A stretch of DNA of 64,000 nucleotides from Pseudomonas viridiflava (lineage in GTDB: Bacteria; Pseudomonadota; Gammaproteobacteria; Pseudomonadales; Pseudomonadaceae): contig NZ_UTKY01000031.1 in assembly GCF_900583165.1 (NCBI RefSeq), positions 62,001-126,000 on the forward strand, written 5' to 3'. This document shows, piece by piece, positions 23,978 to 32,996 of the stretch. The position numbers were made by a program, and so were the translations under genes. Each line of letters starts with the position of its first letter. Within the stretch, counting starts at the first letter, position 1. The notes under the pieces are model-generated. The model was not told the origin of the DNA. It did no database searches and saw nothing but the letters and a program-made list of their open reading frames with translations.

Positions 23978-25066
23978 ATGGCGCAGACACGCATACCCTG
24001 CCTGTTGATGCGCGGCGGAACATCGAAGGGCGCGTACTTTCTGGCGGATGATTTGCCCGCACAGCCCGCGGTGCGCGACCGCGTGCTGCTGGCGGCCTTG
24101 GGGTCGCCGGATGCGCGACAGATCGATGGCATCGGTGGCGGCGACTCGCTGACGAGCAAGGTCGCGATCATTCGCAAGTCCTCGCGCGCCGAAGCCGATG
24201 TCGATTACCTGTTTGCCCAGGTGATTGTCGAAGAACCCCGCGTCGATTACGGCCAGAACTGCGGCAATATATTGGCCGGGGTCGGGCCGTTCGCCATCGA
24301 GCGCGGCCTGGTGGCGGTGACGGGTGATCTCACGCCTGTGCGCATCTTTATGGAGAACACCGGGCAGATCGCGGTCGCTCAGGTGCCTACCCTCGACGGC
24401 AGCGTCCGCTATAGCGGGGACGCCCGAATCGATGGCGTGCCCGGGTATGCAGCGCCGTTGGTCGTCGAGTTCGAAGAGGTGGCCGGGTCCAGTTGCGGTG
24501 CACTGCTGCCCACCGGCCAGGCAATGGACGTAATCGACGGGGTCGAGGTGACCTGCATTGATAACGGTATGCCGGTGGTGCTGATCCGTGCGCAAGACCT
24601 GGGTTGCAGCGGCTATGAAAGCCCGCAGCAACTGGACGCTGACACTGAGCTTAAAACACGTCTCGAATCCATTCGCCTGCAGGCGGGGGGGCGGATGAAT
24701 CTAGGCGATGTGAGCCGGCGCAACGTGCCGAAAATGTGCTTGGCCGCCCCGGCCCAAGGCGGGGGAGCACTTAGCACGCGCAGTTTCATTCCCCATCGTT
24801 GCCACACCAGCATTGGGGTATTCGGCGCCGTCAGCGTGGCCGCTGCCTGTTTGATTCCGGGCAGCGTTGTCGAAGATCTGGCGAATGTGGGGGCGGGCGA
24901 TGTCAGGCAGTTATCGGTGGAACATCCGACGGGAGAATTTACCGTAGCGTTACGTCTTCGCGCGGGTCAACCGGGCTCTTGCGGACTGATGCGAACTGCC
25001 CGGTTGTTGTTTGATGGCGTGGTCTGTGTCTCCGAAGACATATCGAGTGGGAGCTCGCTGGGTTGA
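23978..25066 (+). CDS. galD: 4-oxalomesaconate tautomerase GalD (PrpF family)
   Basis: 362 aa. It begins TRIPCLLMRGGTSKGAYFLA, the PrpF-family signature whose Cys-Lys region forms the isomerase site. It repeats the fold in a second half (GQNCGNILAGVGPFAIERG). GalD converts the keto and enol forms of 4-oxalomesaconate, feeding GalB. GGAG overlaps the end of galC, 7 nt before the ATG. It ends the galBCD unit and is followed by a weak hairpin (25091-25107). Confidence 0.94.
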   Translation: MAQTRIPCLLMRGGTSKGAYFLADDLPAQPAVRDRVLLAALGSPDARQIDGIGGGDSLTSKVAIIRKSSRAEADVDYLFAQVIVEEPRVDYGQNCGNILAGVGPFAIERGLVAVTGDLTPVRIFMENTGQIAVAQVPTLDGSVRYSGDARIDGVPGYAAPLVVEFEEVAGSSCGALLPTGQAMDVIDGVEVTCIDNGMPVVLIRAQDLGCSGYESPQQLDADTELKTRLESIRLQAGGRMNLGDVSRRNVPKMCLAAPAQGGGALSTRSFIPHRCHTSIGVFGAVSVAAACLIPGSVVEDLANVGAGDVRQLSVEHPTGEFTVALRLRAGQPGSCGLMRTARLLFDGVVCVSEDISSGSSLG

Positions 25067-25156
25067 AGGTTCGCTATTGGGCCGAAAGCTGCAAGCCGTA
25101 GCGGCTGCACACTGTCAGCGCTGCTCATTCAGTTCTGACATCCGCGTTCGGAGTCT

Positions 25157-26440
25157 TTAGACGCTAGGTTCACCGCTCAATGCATCGACCATGGGCGGGT
25201 GTTCCTGCACTGCCTGACGCAAATCTTCGGTGACCCGCAGTTCTGCACCGGTCGGCGAGAAGGTTGCCGCTGCCGCAAAAGGTGCAGGATTGGCCGGGAC
25301 AGGGCGTTTGCCACGTCGCCAGAGGAAGAAGGTGACCATGCACAGGTTGACCAGCGCAAATACCCAGAACAAGCCGTTTGCGCCGAACGAATTCATCACC
25401 GGCGAGATCATCATCGGGCTGATTGCCGAGCCCAGCGAGTTGATCAGCAACAGCCCCTGGATCATCGGCACCAGCGCTTCGGCAGGGGCGCGGTCAGCGG
25501 CGTGGCTGACAGCCACCGGGTAAAGCGCGAACACCGCGCCGCCAAGCAGGAACAGCAGCACGGCAAGCGTCGTCGAAGACAAGGGCAGCAGTACGATCAG
25601 CAGTGACAATGCGGTGCATGCGATGGTCAAAAGGGTCAGCACTTGCAAGCGATCCTTGTGGTCGGACCAGCGCCCGACCGGGTATTGCAGGAGCATGGCG
25701 CCAAGGATCGTCCAAGCCATCATGCCGCCGACTTCGCCGACATCCAGACCGGCTCGTTGCAGGTACAGCGGCAGCAGCGTGTAAATCGCCGCAATGGTGA
25801 CACCGGAGCCGAAACATCCCACCAGCCCGGTCGGCGTCACGCCCAGCAATTGCCGTGGTTTGAGGGGTTCGACCTGGTCCAGAATCGGCGACACCCGTGG
25901 CAGGATTACAATCGGCAGCACCGACAATGAAGCGAGCATGCCGGCCACCATGAACGGTGCGCTGTCGCTCAAGCCGGTGATTTTCCCCAGCGCAGCCTGA
26001 CCCAGCACGCCCGCGCCGTACAAAACGATCATATACAGCGCAAGCAAGCGCCCGCGAATCTTCGCGTCACCGGCCAACAGCAGCCAGCTTTCGATCACCA
26101 GGAATACCCCGACCGTGGCCCAGCCGTTGATCAAACGCAGCGCGAACCAGCCCCAAGTGTCGTAGAACAACCCTTGCAGCAGAATGGTCACCGCGATCAG
26201 TGACGCGAAGCTGCCGTAGGCGCGGATATGCCCGATGCGCAGAATAAGCCGGTCATTGAAGACGGCGCCCAGCGTCAGGCCAATGAAGTAGGCCGATGAA
26301 ACGACCCCGATCATCGTGGCTGACGCGCCGGCTGCGTCGAGCCGAAGGGTGGTCAGGGAAGACAGAAAGCCGTTGCCCAACGCAACAATGAACAGCCCAA
26401 GCAGGGGCGCCAGCGCCATGGCCAGCAAACGCGGAGACAT
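25157..26440 (-). CDS. MFS transporter (YcaD-like)
   Basis: 427 aa with 12 predicted membrane segments and a ~45-residue polar C-terminal tail. The N-terminus (LLGLFIVALGNGFLSSLTTL) and the helix 2-3 loop (GAVFNDRLILRIGHIRAYG) resemble the YcaD group of major facilitator proteins. It is convergent with galD, so it is not part of the gal unit, and it is probably monocistronic. The substrate is unknown. Confidence 0.85.
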   Translation of the reverse strand: MSPRLLAMALAPLLGLFIVALGNGFLSSLTTLRLDAAGASATMIGVVSSAYFIGLTLGAVFNDRLILRIGHIRAYGSFASLIAVTILLQGLFYDTWGWFALRLINGWATVGVFLVIESWLLLAGDAKIRGRLLALYMIVLYGAGVLGQAALGKITGLSDSAPFMVAGMLASLSVLPIVILPRVSPILDQVEPLKPRQLLGVTPTGLVGCFGSGVTIAAIYTLLPLYLQRAGLDVGEVGGMMAWTILGAMLLQYPVGRWSDHKDRLQVLTLLTIACTALSLLIVLLPLSSTTLAVLLFLLGGAVFALYPVAVSHAADRAPAEALVPMIQGLLLINSLGSAISPMMISPVMNSFGANGLFWVFALVNLCMVTFFLWRRGKRPVPANPAPFAAAATFSPTGAELRVTEDLRQAVQEHPPMVDALSGEPSV

Positions 26441-26696
26441 AAAAACCTCGGGAAAAAGACAAGCGCAACGTGCGCCTCTGCGCCTGCTTTATCCAAGCCA
26501 ATGCAAGAGAGCGCGGGATTCTACGGCTTGTGGGTTTTTTTCCAAGAGTGCCCGGCTGCGGCGTTTGGACGCAGGCAGGGCAGGCTTCGCGACATCACCA
26601 CCGCGTATCGTTGGCAGCGTGAAAATATGTCGATCACGCTCTATCAATCGCGGCTCAGATGACTGACATGGGCCGAAAAACCACCCTCACCACCCC

Positions 26697-27152
26697 TCAA
26701 GTAAACGCAGCCTCTACAAAAGCCTCCAGCGCTTTATGTTCCAGAATTTCGATCGAGAAATGCCCAAAACGCTTAGGCAACCAAATAATGCGTGCCCCCG
26801 ACGGGGTTTGCAGGCCCTCGCGAGCCAATGGCTTGCCATTCTCGTCCTCTGGCTGAACACCGGCGGCCACCAATTCGTCATAGGCCTTCTCGATATCCGG
26901 CGTCGAATAGCAGTGGCAATAAATCATCCCTTCTCCCGAGGAGTCCAACAGCTCCCTCAGGTTTCCCGCCAATGGCTGTACCAACATGAAACGCTCCTGG
27001 CCGATCAGTGCAATCGCGTAGCGCACATGCAGGCCACCTCGTTCCCAGACGAGCGTTTTGGAAATTCGGGCATTAAGTATCTGCGCGTAGTAAGCACAGG
27101 CTTCTTCGAGGTTATTAACCAGTACATCGACGTGACTGAACTTCAGATCCAT
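26697..27152 (-). CDS. VOC (glyoxalase/bleomycin-resistance) superfamily protein
   Basis: 151 aa from ATG 27152, preceded by AGGAGG; a longer frame upstream lacks a site. It opens FSHVDVLVNNLEEACAYYAQ, the first beta-alpha-beta module with a metal-type His, and has a second module ending FGHFSIEILEHKALEAF with His and Glu. Size and layout suit a lyase or epimerase of the vicinal oxygen chelate fold. The substrate is unknown, and no neighbour explains it. Confidence 0.8.
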   Translation of the reverse strand: MDLKFSHVDVLVNNLEEACAYYAQILNARISKTLVWERGGLHVRYAIALIGQERFMLVQPLAGNLRELLDSSGEGMIYCHCYSTPDIEKAYDELVAAGVQPEDENGKPLAREGLQTPSGARIIWLPKRFGHFSIEILEHKALEAFVEAAFT

Positions 27153-27330
27153 TGAGGCCCTCCTGTTGAATCGACATACGCGATAAGCCGACATGCCCAT
27201 AAATTAGCTTAAGCAAGCTGGGCAGCCCCAAGTAAAACTCGATACTGCGGGAGAAATCCACAACCGCTCTGCGAATGCTACTCTCGGCGGTCTCTAGACC
27301 TGGTACGGCTTATTTTCAACGTGAGGCTGT

Positions 27331-27507
27331 ATGAATAACCGACTCGCCATTTTAATCAGCGATTACCAAGCAAACGTTGCTAGCGCTGTGGACATGATGC
27401 AGCGCTCTGGTATCCCGCGCCCCTTGACCAATACCGATTGGGTTGTCGCTGACATTCCTCAGTACATTCTCTATTACGTTGCGGGTGACACAATCGATAT
27501 TCAGTGA
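27331..27507 (+). CDS. Small hypothetical protein (58 aa)
   Basis: ATG 27331 with GTGAGG about 5 nt upstream. 58 codons to TGA 27505-27507. The product opens MNNRLAILISDYQANVASAV and contains TDWVVADIPQYILYYVAGDT, so it looks like a folded mini-protein. The same frame continues open for 15 more codons after the TGA (27508-27555), so a longer ancestor may have been shortened by one base change. It occupies the 481-bp gap between the VOC and DUF4432 genes. No family recognised. Confidence 0.5.
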   Translation: MNNRLAILISDYQANVASAVDMMQRSGIPRPLTNTDWVVADIPQYILYYVAGDTIDIQ

Positions 27508-27633
27508 ACAGAAGACGCTCACGCGACCCACATCGTGCCAATCACACGCCGCTGAATGTGTCGCTTGCCGGCCAAGAGGCAACAGTCTCTGTCATTGCGA
27601 GTTGCCCATCGGCCGACAATGCCCAAGCCGGTG

Positions 27634-28848
27634 TCACTCCTTGGTCAGATCAACCAACGGCGTCTGCCGCACCTCGGTTTCGCGCCCACCCTGAATCTCG
27701 CTCACCTGCTTCAAGGCCTTATCCACTGCCGCCTTATTCGCCAACAAGCTGTAATTGATGCGGAACTGCTTGTGTTCCTTCGGCCCAATGGTCGGCACTA
27801 GGTTCAGTGGCCGCTGATAACGGCGGTTGTAGGAAAAACTTGTCCCCGGCTCCAGCCCCGTGACATACCCCTGGCCTTGGGTATCGGTGTTTTTCCACAG
27901 GGAAAACACCGGAAGTGCCTGTGTATTGAAACCCACCGAAACCCCCAGGCTGCCGGCCTTGTTATGCAACACGGTCAACGTATCGCCCTTGGCATCGCTG
28001 TAAGGCACCACGTTGTAAACCGTTTCGTCGTAGTCCTTGGTCGGTGCGCGGTAGGTTTGCCACTCGGGCAGATCGCCCTTGGCCTTGTCGTTGAACGGCG
28101 ACACTTGCTTGACCGGCGCGACGAAACGAGCGCCCTGTTCCAGGAACGGGGTGCTGAAGTTACTGTGATACAGCGCCTGGTATTCCTTCGGATAGTCGCC
28201 GTTGTTGGTCAGGGTGTCGTTGAGGGCGAACACTACGCTGCCGGGTTCGGTGACCAGCTCCGTCGCGACGGAGAAGTCGACCTTCTTGAACGCCTGCTCT
28301 TTGAGCTCGCCGCGTAGGGTGATGGCGTACGGTGGTTTTTCATCGATGTGTAGGGTGACTTTACTCGCAGGAATGTTGGCGGCTCGCCCGTGCAGGGTCA
28401 GCAGTTCGCCATTGTCGACACCGGGGTGGCCGACCCATTCGTACCCGCAGCGGGTGACCAGCTCATTGAAACCTTCCAGCCAGCCCAAACCACCGCGGCC
28501 ATTGAGTTCGATGAAGGACGGATTGACCACTTCCTTGACCGGCGAATCCCAGCCCATGCGCACATCGCCGACCGAGGCCTGCAAGACATTCATCCCCCGT
28601 GTCGGCACGACCGAGAGCTTCATCGTACCGTTATCTATTTCGACAATGCTGACACCCTCCTGCCGACCGCCATGCAGGGTGCGCAGGGTAACGCTGAAGG
28701 GTTTGTCGGTTTTTATGCCGAGTTGCTGGCTGGTGATCTGCCAGTTCTGAGCGGCTTTGTCACTGTCGAGCAGAACGTAATCCCAAGCCATGGCGTGGGA
28801 GGCAGCGGACAGCGCGCTAAGGGCAACAACGAATTTGAGCGGGGTCAT
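27634..28848 (-). CDS. Exported aldose-1-epimerase-like protein (DUF4432)
   Basis: 404 aa from ATG 28848. A Sec signal peptide (MTPLKFVVALSALSAASHAMA) precedes WDYVLLDSDKAAQ. The galactose-mutarotase-like beta-sandwich is suggested by SVVPTRGMNVLQ, FNELVTRCGYEW with the adjacent GHPG, TLHGRAANIPA and CLEPGTS-like TGLEPGTSFSYNRRY. It is expected to bind or isomerise a sugar in the periplasm. The promoter at 28879-28907 contains a Cra/FruR-like operator, which fits a carbohydrate role. Confidence 0.82.
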   Translation of the reverse strand: MTPLKFVVALSALSAASHAMAWDYVLLDSDKAAQNWQITSQQLGIKTDKPFSVTLRTLHGGRQEGVSIVEIDNGTMKLSVVPTRGMNVLQASVGDVRMGWDSPVKEVVNPSFIELNGRGGLGWLEGFNELVTRCGYEWVGHPGVDNGELLTLHGRAANIPASKVTLHIDEKPPYAITLRGELKEQAFKKVDFSVATELVTEPGSVVFALNDTLTNNGDYPKEYQALYHSNFSTPFLEQGARFVAPVKQVSPFNDKAKGDLPEWQTYRAPTKDYDETVYNVVPYSDAKGDTLTVLHNKAGSLGVSVGFNTQALPVFSLWKNTDTQGQGYVTGLEPGTSFSYNRRYQRPLNLVPTIGPKEHKQFRINYSLLANKAAVDKALKQVSEIQGGRETEVRQTPLVDLTKE

Positions 28849-28878
28849 GGGAGCAGCCTTTCTTGGAGTTGTGTGCTT

Positions 28879-28907
28879 TTTATAATCCCGATGAAACGTT
28901 TCAGCAA
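28879..28907 (-). promoter_or_regulatory. Promoter with Cra/FruR-like operator upstream of the DUF4432 gene
   Basis: On the minus strand, TTGCTG (28902-28907) and TATAAA (28879-28884) are spaced 17 bp apart as -35 and -10 elements. The perfect palindrome TGAAACGTTTCA (28892-28903) fills the spacer and equals the core of the Cra/FruR consensus. A repressor bound here would block RNA polymerase. The remainder of this 404-bp gap holds only a GAAGCTG/CAGCTTC stem (~29072-29098) and no gene. Confidence 0.65.
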
Positions 28908-29252
28908 GTGTAAATGGCGATGTAATGCTGGTGTTTGTGAAGGGCGATTTGGGTAATTCGATACGCTGTTGCGAATTCGACGCTAGGTTCTCTGGTTCTT
29001 TGGGGGCCGCTGCGACGGGAGCATTTGCGCACTCGTTAGCAGATAGTGGCGGTTCATGAAGGTCCGCTTTTGGCCAGAAGCTGACGCTTAGCCGACCAGC
29101 TTCCGTCCGGAGAACGGCACGAGAGTAGCCATGATCAGCTGACAGCTGCGCGTTGCTACCGGTGGCGATAGGCGAGCAATGTCGCCACATTGGTATTCTC
29201 ATCCCCACCAGCTAACCTGCCAGTCTTAGCCATCAGTCATGGACGCCCCTAG

Positions 29253-29978
29253 ATGCAGCCACCTAAGAAATACTCTGTTGTTTTGGTCGCTTCAGATGGT
29301 AGGCATACGCTCTACCCGATGAAAGAATGGTGCCGTCAGAATCCCAATGAAGCACCACCTATCGATCCAAATACGAATTCTCAGCAGCTTCGTCGTGCAT
29401 TCACTCGAATGGGATGGATAACTGAAGAAACTGAAACACAGGTTCTGGTCCTTCATCCCGGTACACCTAAAACAGCTATCCAATCCATCGAAGACGAAGA
29501 TCTGGCTCTTGGAGACGAAGACACGCCAGATTCAGATCGAGAGACAGTTTTTGAACTGGAATGGCAGTTACGCGACTTCATATCTCACAACATCGAATCA
29601 CTGAAACTGGAAGGTAAATCTCTTCGCCTCTATGTCGACCCTCAAGGTCGTGATGGAGTTGAATACCCTACCGAAGTTGGGCCAATCGACATACTCGCGC
29701 TTGATTCAGATGACGCGTTCGTGATTTTTGAACTGAAACGTGGACGTGTGGCAGATCGTGCCATCGGTCAGATCAGCCGCTACATGGGCTGGATCAAGAA
29801 GAACCTCGCGCATGGGAAGATTGTGAAGGGCGTCATCGTTGCGAAATCCATCAGCTCAAACCTACGTCACGCTATCGTGGCAGTGCCTAATGTCTCGCTT
29901 TTTGAGTATGAAGTAGCGTTCAGCCTGAACCAAATTCTTGAAGCAGATGGACCATGTCAGATGAAATATGAGGAGTGA
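29253..29978 (+). CDS. NucS-like PD-(D/E)xK nuclease-domain protein
   Basis: 241 aa. The C-terminal domain (residues ~97-225) has the restriction-endonuclease-like core: Asp146 in VGPIDILALDS, then Glu160-x-Lys162 in AFVIFELKRGR. AIGQISRYMGWIKKNL follows, as in NucS/DUF91 nucleases. The N-terminal ~90 residues are a separate, unrecognised domain ending in an acidic linker. GC content is lower than in neighbours, suggesting acquisition. It is a single gene, and no methylase or helicase is adjacent. It could act in mismatch repair or in defence; neither is shown. Confidence 0.75.
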   Translation: MQPPKKYSVVLVASDGRHTLYPMKEWCRQNPNEAPPIDPNTNSQQLRRAFTRMGWITEETETQVLVLHPGTPKTAIQSIEDEDLALGDEDTPDSDRETVFELEWQLRDFISHNIESLKLEGKSLRLYVDPQGRDGVEYPTEVGPIDILALDSDDAFVIFELKRGRVADRAIGQISRYMGWIKKNLAHGKIVKGVIVAKSISSNLRHAIVAVPNVSLFEYEVAFSLNQILEADGPCQMKYEE

Positions 29979-30152
29979 ATAGCCCCAACTTTCGTAGACC
30001 CATCAATTGACCGCTGCTGGCCGCTTCCCGACGTATACGAAGGGCTGAAATCGGCCAGTACCTCCCCGATTGCTGCCCCCGCACCTGTAATGTCACAATG
30101 TCCCGCCACCCCTCACACGCTCAACGTCAAGCGCGATTCACGGACTCTCACC

Positions 30153-31805
30153 ATGCCCAGCCTCTGTTGCTGCTCTAACACGCTAGGCCCATCGAAGAGA
30201 CTGCTCCTAGTTCGGCTGCGTCGACTGCTGTGTTTCATGCTGCTCTGGAATCAGGCTGCGTGGGCGGAGCCTAGCCCTCAGCCGAATGGCACCGAACAGG
30301 TGATTGATGTACAGCTGCGTTGGAAACATCAGTTCCAGTTCGCGGGCTACTACGCCGCCATCGCCCAGGGCTATTACCGCGAAGAAGGGCTGGACGTGCG
30401 CTTGCACGAAGGTGGCCCCAAGGTCACACCGGTCGAAGAAGTGCTCTCTGGGCGTGCCCAATACGGCGAAGCCAATAGTGAATTGCTCTACGCACGCCTG
30501 CATGGCAAGCCCTTGGTTGCGCTGGCGGTGATTTTTCAGCACTCGCCTTCCGTGCTCGTGGCGCGCACAGACCAAGGTGTTCGCACTGTGCACGACCTGA
30601 TCGGCAAGCCGGTGATGCTGATGGATGCACAGACAGATGCGGATTTTCTGGCGATGTTCCGTAGCGAGGGTATACCCCTCGAAAAACTGCAACTGCTGCC
30701 CAGCAGTTTTCAAATTGGGGATCTGGCCAGCGGTAAAGTGGCGGCGTTCAACTCGTACCTGACCAACGAGCCCTTCTACCTGCAGCAGCGGGGCGTGGAA
30801 TACAACATCATCTCGCCCGCCACCTACGGGATCGACTTCTACAGCGACATACTGTTCACCAGCCAGGCCGAGATTGACGAGCATCCACAGCGGGTCGAGG
30901 CCTTCCGCCGCGCGACCCTGCGTGGCTGGCGCTACGCGATGGATAACCCCGAGCAAATCATAGACCTGCTGCTCGACCAGTATTCGGTGGATAAAAGTCG
31001 CGCACACTTGCAATTTGAAGCTCAGGCCATGCGTCCGCTGGTGGTGTCTGACCTGATCGAGATCGGTCATATGAACCCAGGGCGCTGGCAACGTATGGCT
31101 GAAACTTTCCTCGAGCTGGGTATGGTCGACACTATCGCCGGTCTGGAAAACTTCATTTACGATCCCAACCCGCCACACCTTGTCGAGCGGCTGCGCAAGA
31201 CCATTGTGCTGATCAGTATCGGCTGTGCGCTTGTGCTGATGTTCGCTCTGGTGCTGTTGAATGCCCAGCGCCATCTGCGCAACGAGATCAAGTTGCGCAA
31301 ACTCGCTGAAGAGGAAGTACGCAAGCTGGCCTTCTATGACAGCCTCACGGGCTTACCCAATCGCAATAGTTTTATTCCCTTTGCCAGTCAGAAGCTGCTG
31401 GCCGCGAAGAGCCGTGGAGAACATCTGGCCCTGTGCTATATCGACTTGAATCACTTCAAGCAGGTCAATGATCGTTTTGGCCACCAGGCAGGCGATGCCA
31501 TCCTGATCCACGTCGCCACGGCCATCAAATCCAATCTTCGCGAATTCGAAATAGCTGCGCGCATGGGCGGTGACGAATTCGTAGTGCTGCTCGACGGCGC
31601 GCATCACCGAAGCGATATCCAGCGCATCACCCATGAAATCTGTAAGGCCATCGACCTGCCCATTCCCTGGAAAAACAGCCAGATCAAGGTCAGCGCCAGC
31701 CTAGGGGTGGCGTGGTATCCGGAAGATGGCGAAGGTCTGGACGACCTGATTTTCAAGGCCGACACCGCCATGTTCCAAAGCAAAGCCAGTATCGCTGCGG
31801 GCTGA
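30153..31805 (+). CDS. Diguanylate cyclase with NMT1/THI5-like periplasmic sensor
   Basis: 550 aa from the chosen ATG 30153; ATG 30090 would make a very long signal. A signal peptide ends NQAAWA. The periplasmic part matches NMT1/THI5-type solute-binding proteins (WKHQFQFAGYYAAIAQGYYR, GKPVMLMDAQTDADF). One membrane segment (~350-372) follows, then GGDEF (DSLTGLPNRNSF, YIDLNHFKQVNDRFGHQAGD, ARMGGDEFVVLL). The active site is intact. The inhibitory site reads R-E-F-E rather than RxxD. It should make c-di-GMP in response to a pyrimidine-like or similar ligand. Ligand is inference. Confidence 0.85.
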   Translation: MPSLCCCSNTLGPSKRLLLVRLRRLLCFMLLWNQAAWAEPSPQPNGTEQVIDVQLRWKHQFQFAGYYAAIAQGYYREEGLDVRLHEGGPKVTPVEEVLSGRAQYGEANSELLYARLHGKPLVALAVIFQHSPSVLVARTDQGVRTVHDLIGKPVMLMDAQTDADFLAMFRSEGIPLEKLQLLPSSFQIGDLASGKVAAFNSYLTNEPFYLQQRGVEYNIISPATYGIDFYSDILFTSQAEIDEHPQRVEAFRRATLRGWRYAMDNPEQIIDLLLDQYSVDKSRAHLQFEAQAMRPLVVSDLIEIGHMNPGRWQRMAETFLELGMVDTIAGLENFIYDPNPPHLVERLRKTIVLISIGCALVLMFALVLLNAQRHLRNEIKLRKLAEEEVRKLAFYDSLTGLPNRNSFIPFASQKLLAAKSRGEHLALCYIDLNHFKQVNDRFGHQAGDAILIHVATAIKSNLREFEIAARMGGDEFVVLLDGAHHRSDIQRITHEICKAIDLPIPWKNSQIKVSASLGVAWYPEDGEGLDDLIFKADTAMFQSKASIAAG

Positions 31806-31854
31806 AGGCCTGCCCGTTTTTCCTCCCTAAGGCCTCTTCAATCCCGCTACCAAG

Positions 31855-32103
31855 TCAATCAACAACGCACTCATGCCAGGCCACGGTCTTACTGAACCCC
31901 GGTATCTCAACCGGTGGCTCACGCATCACCAGGCCTTCGGCGTGCAGTGCCAGGCGCCGAGGCACGACGGTGATCATGTCGCTGTTGCGCAGGATCTTGG
32001 GCAGGACCAGGAAGCTGGTCACCGACACGGTCACGCGCCGCGATGTGCCGATACGGGCGAGTGCCTGGTCGGTCACGCCGTGGAAGGCGCCGCCAGCGGG
32101 GGC
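31855..32103 (-). pseudogene. Fragment of a LysR regulator
   Basis: This minus-strand stretch encodes GAFHGVTDQALARIGTSRRV, then FLVLPKILRNSDMITVVPRR and PPVEIPGFSKTVAWHE. That is the middle and late part of a LysR effector-binding domain. There is no helix-turn-helix domain upstream, and the usual ending after WHE is replaced by four unrelated residues and a stop. It is a decayed fragment. The rest of the 483-bp gap shows no gene. Confidence 0.75.
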
Positions 32104-32288
32104 AGGTTCAATGACCCTACGCTCATGTATCCGAAAGGGTGCTACTAAAGATCTGGACTGTGCAAATGGATGCTTAGACCCCGTGGGCGCTCCGTCCATT
32201 CAGCTACCTCGCAGTCAAATACTTTAAACCTTCTGTTCAAGCGCAGGGTCGATTGCTCAAGACACATTGCCAGGTGAAGGGAACGTCA

Positions 32289-32993
32289 ATGATAGGGATT
32301 GTGATACCTGCCCATAACGAGCAACGGCACATCGGTGCATGCCTCGACTCCCTCCACCTTGCCGCAGCGCATCCGGCGCTTAAACACCAGCAGGTCGAGA
32401 TACTCGTCGTATTGGATGACTGCGCCGATAATACGCACGCGGTGGTGTTGGCAAAGGGCGTCACCTCCATAGAGGCTTGTTTTCGAAACGTGGGCAAAGC
32501 CAGGGCCATTGGCGCTGAGCAGCTACTCGAAGCGGGTGCGCGGTGGCTGGCCTTTACCGATGCCGACACGGTTGTGCCGCCCGATTGGCTGGCGCGCCAG
32601 ATCGGGTTTGGCGCCGACGCGGTGTGCGGTACGGTGGAGGTCGACAGTTGGAGTGCCTATGACGAGGCCGTGCGTACTCAATACCTGGCGCGGTATCAGT
32701 TCGTCGAGAATCATCGGCACATCCATGGGGCCAACCTTGGCTTGAGTGCCGACGCCTATCGCGAGGCAGGTGGGTTTCAGCATTTGGTTGCGCACGAAGA
32801 CGTGCAATTGGTGGCAGACCTTGAGCGGGTCGGGGCACGGATCGTCTGGACCGCCACCAACCCGGTGATTACCAGTGCGCGGCGCGACTTTAAGTGTCGC
32901 GGTGGCTTTGGCGAATACCTGTCGAGCCTGGTGACGCGTACTACGCAGCTGGAGCCTTCCATAAGCGCAGATGCCACGCTCGGGTTGGGCTGA
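32289..32993 (+). CDS. Family 2 glycosyltransferase
   Basis: 234 aa from ATG 32289, preceded by AAGGGAA. A GT-A fold is indicated by IGIVIPAHNEQRHIGACLDS at the start, VVLDDCADNT, and the metal/nucleotide motif FTDADTVVP (D-x-D). RGGFGEYLSSL is near the end. There is no membrane segment, so it is likely a cytoplasmic transferase. Similar stand-alone enzymes occur in Pseudomonas. The next gene starts 3 nt after its stop, implying one unit with the mini membrane protein. Confidence 0.85.
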   Translation: MIGIVIPAHNEQRHIGACLDSLHLAAAHPALKHQQVEILVVLDDCADNTHAVVLAKGVTSIEACFRNVGKARAIGAEQLLEAGARWLAFTDADTVVPPDWLARQIGFGADAVCGTVEVDSWSAYDEAVRTQYLARYQFVENHRHIHGANLGLSADAYREAGGFQHLVAHEDVQLVADLERVGARIVWTATNPVITSARRDFKCRGGFGEYLSSLVTRTTQLEPSISADATLGLG

Positions 32994-32996
32994 CCG

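Noticed and set aside
25091..25107. Short hairpin (GCAAGCCG-TAG-CGGCTGC) between galD and the MFS gene as a terminator
   Set aside because: Bulged 7-bp stem without a T run; too weak to list as a feature, though the position would suit a terminator.
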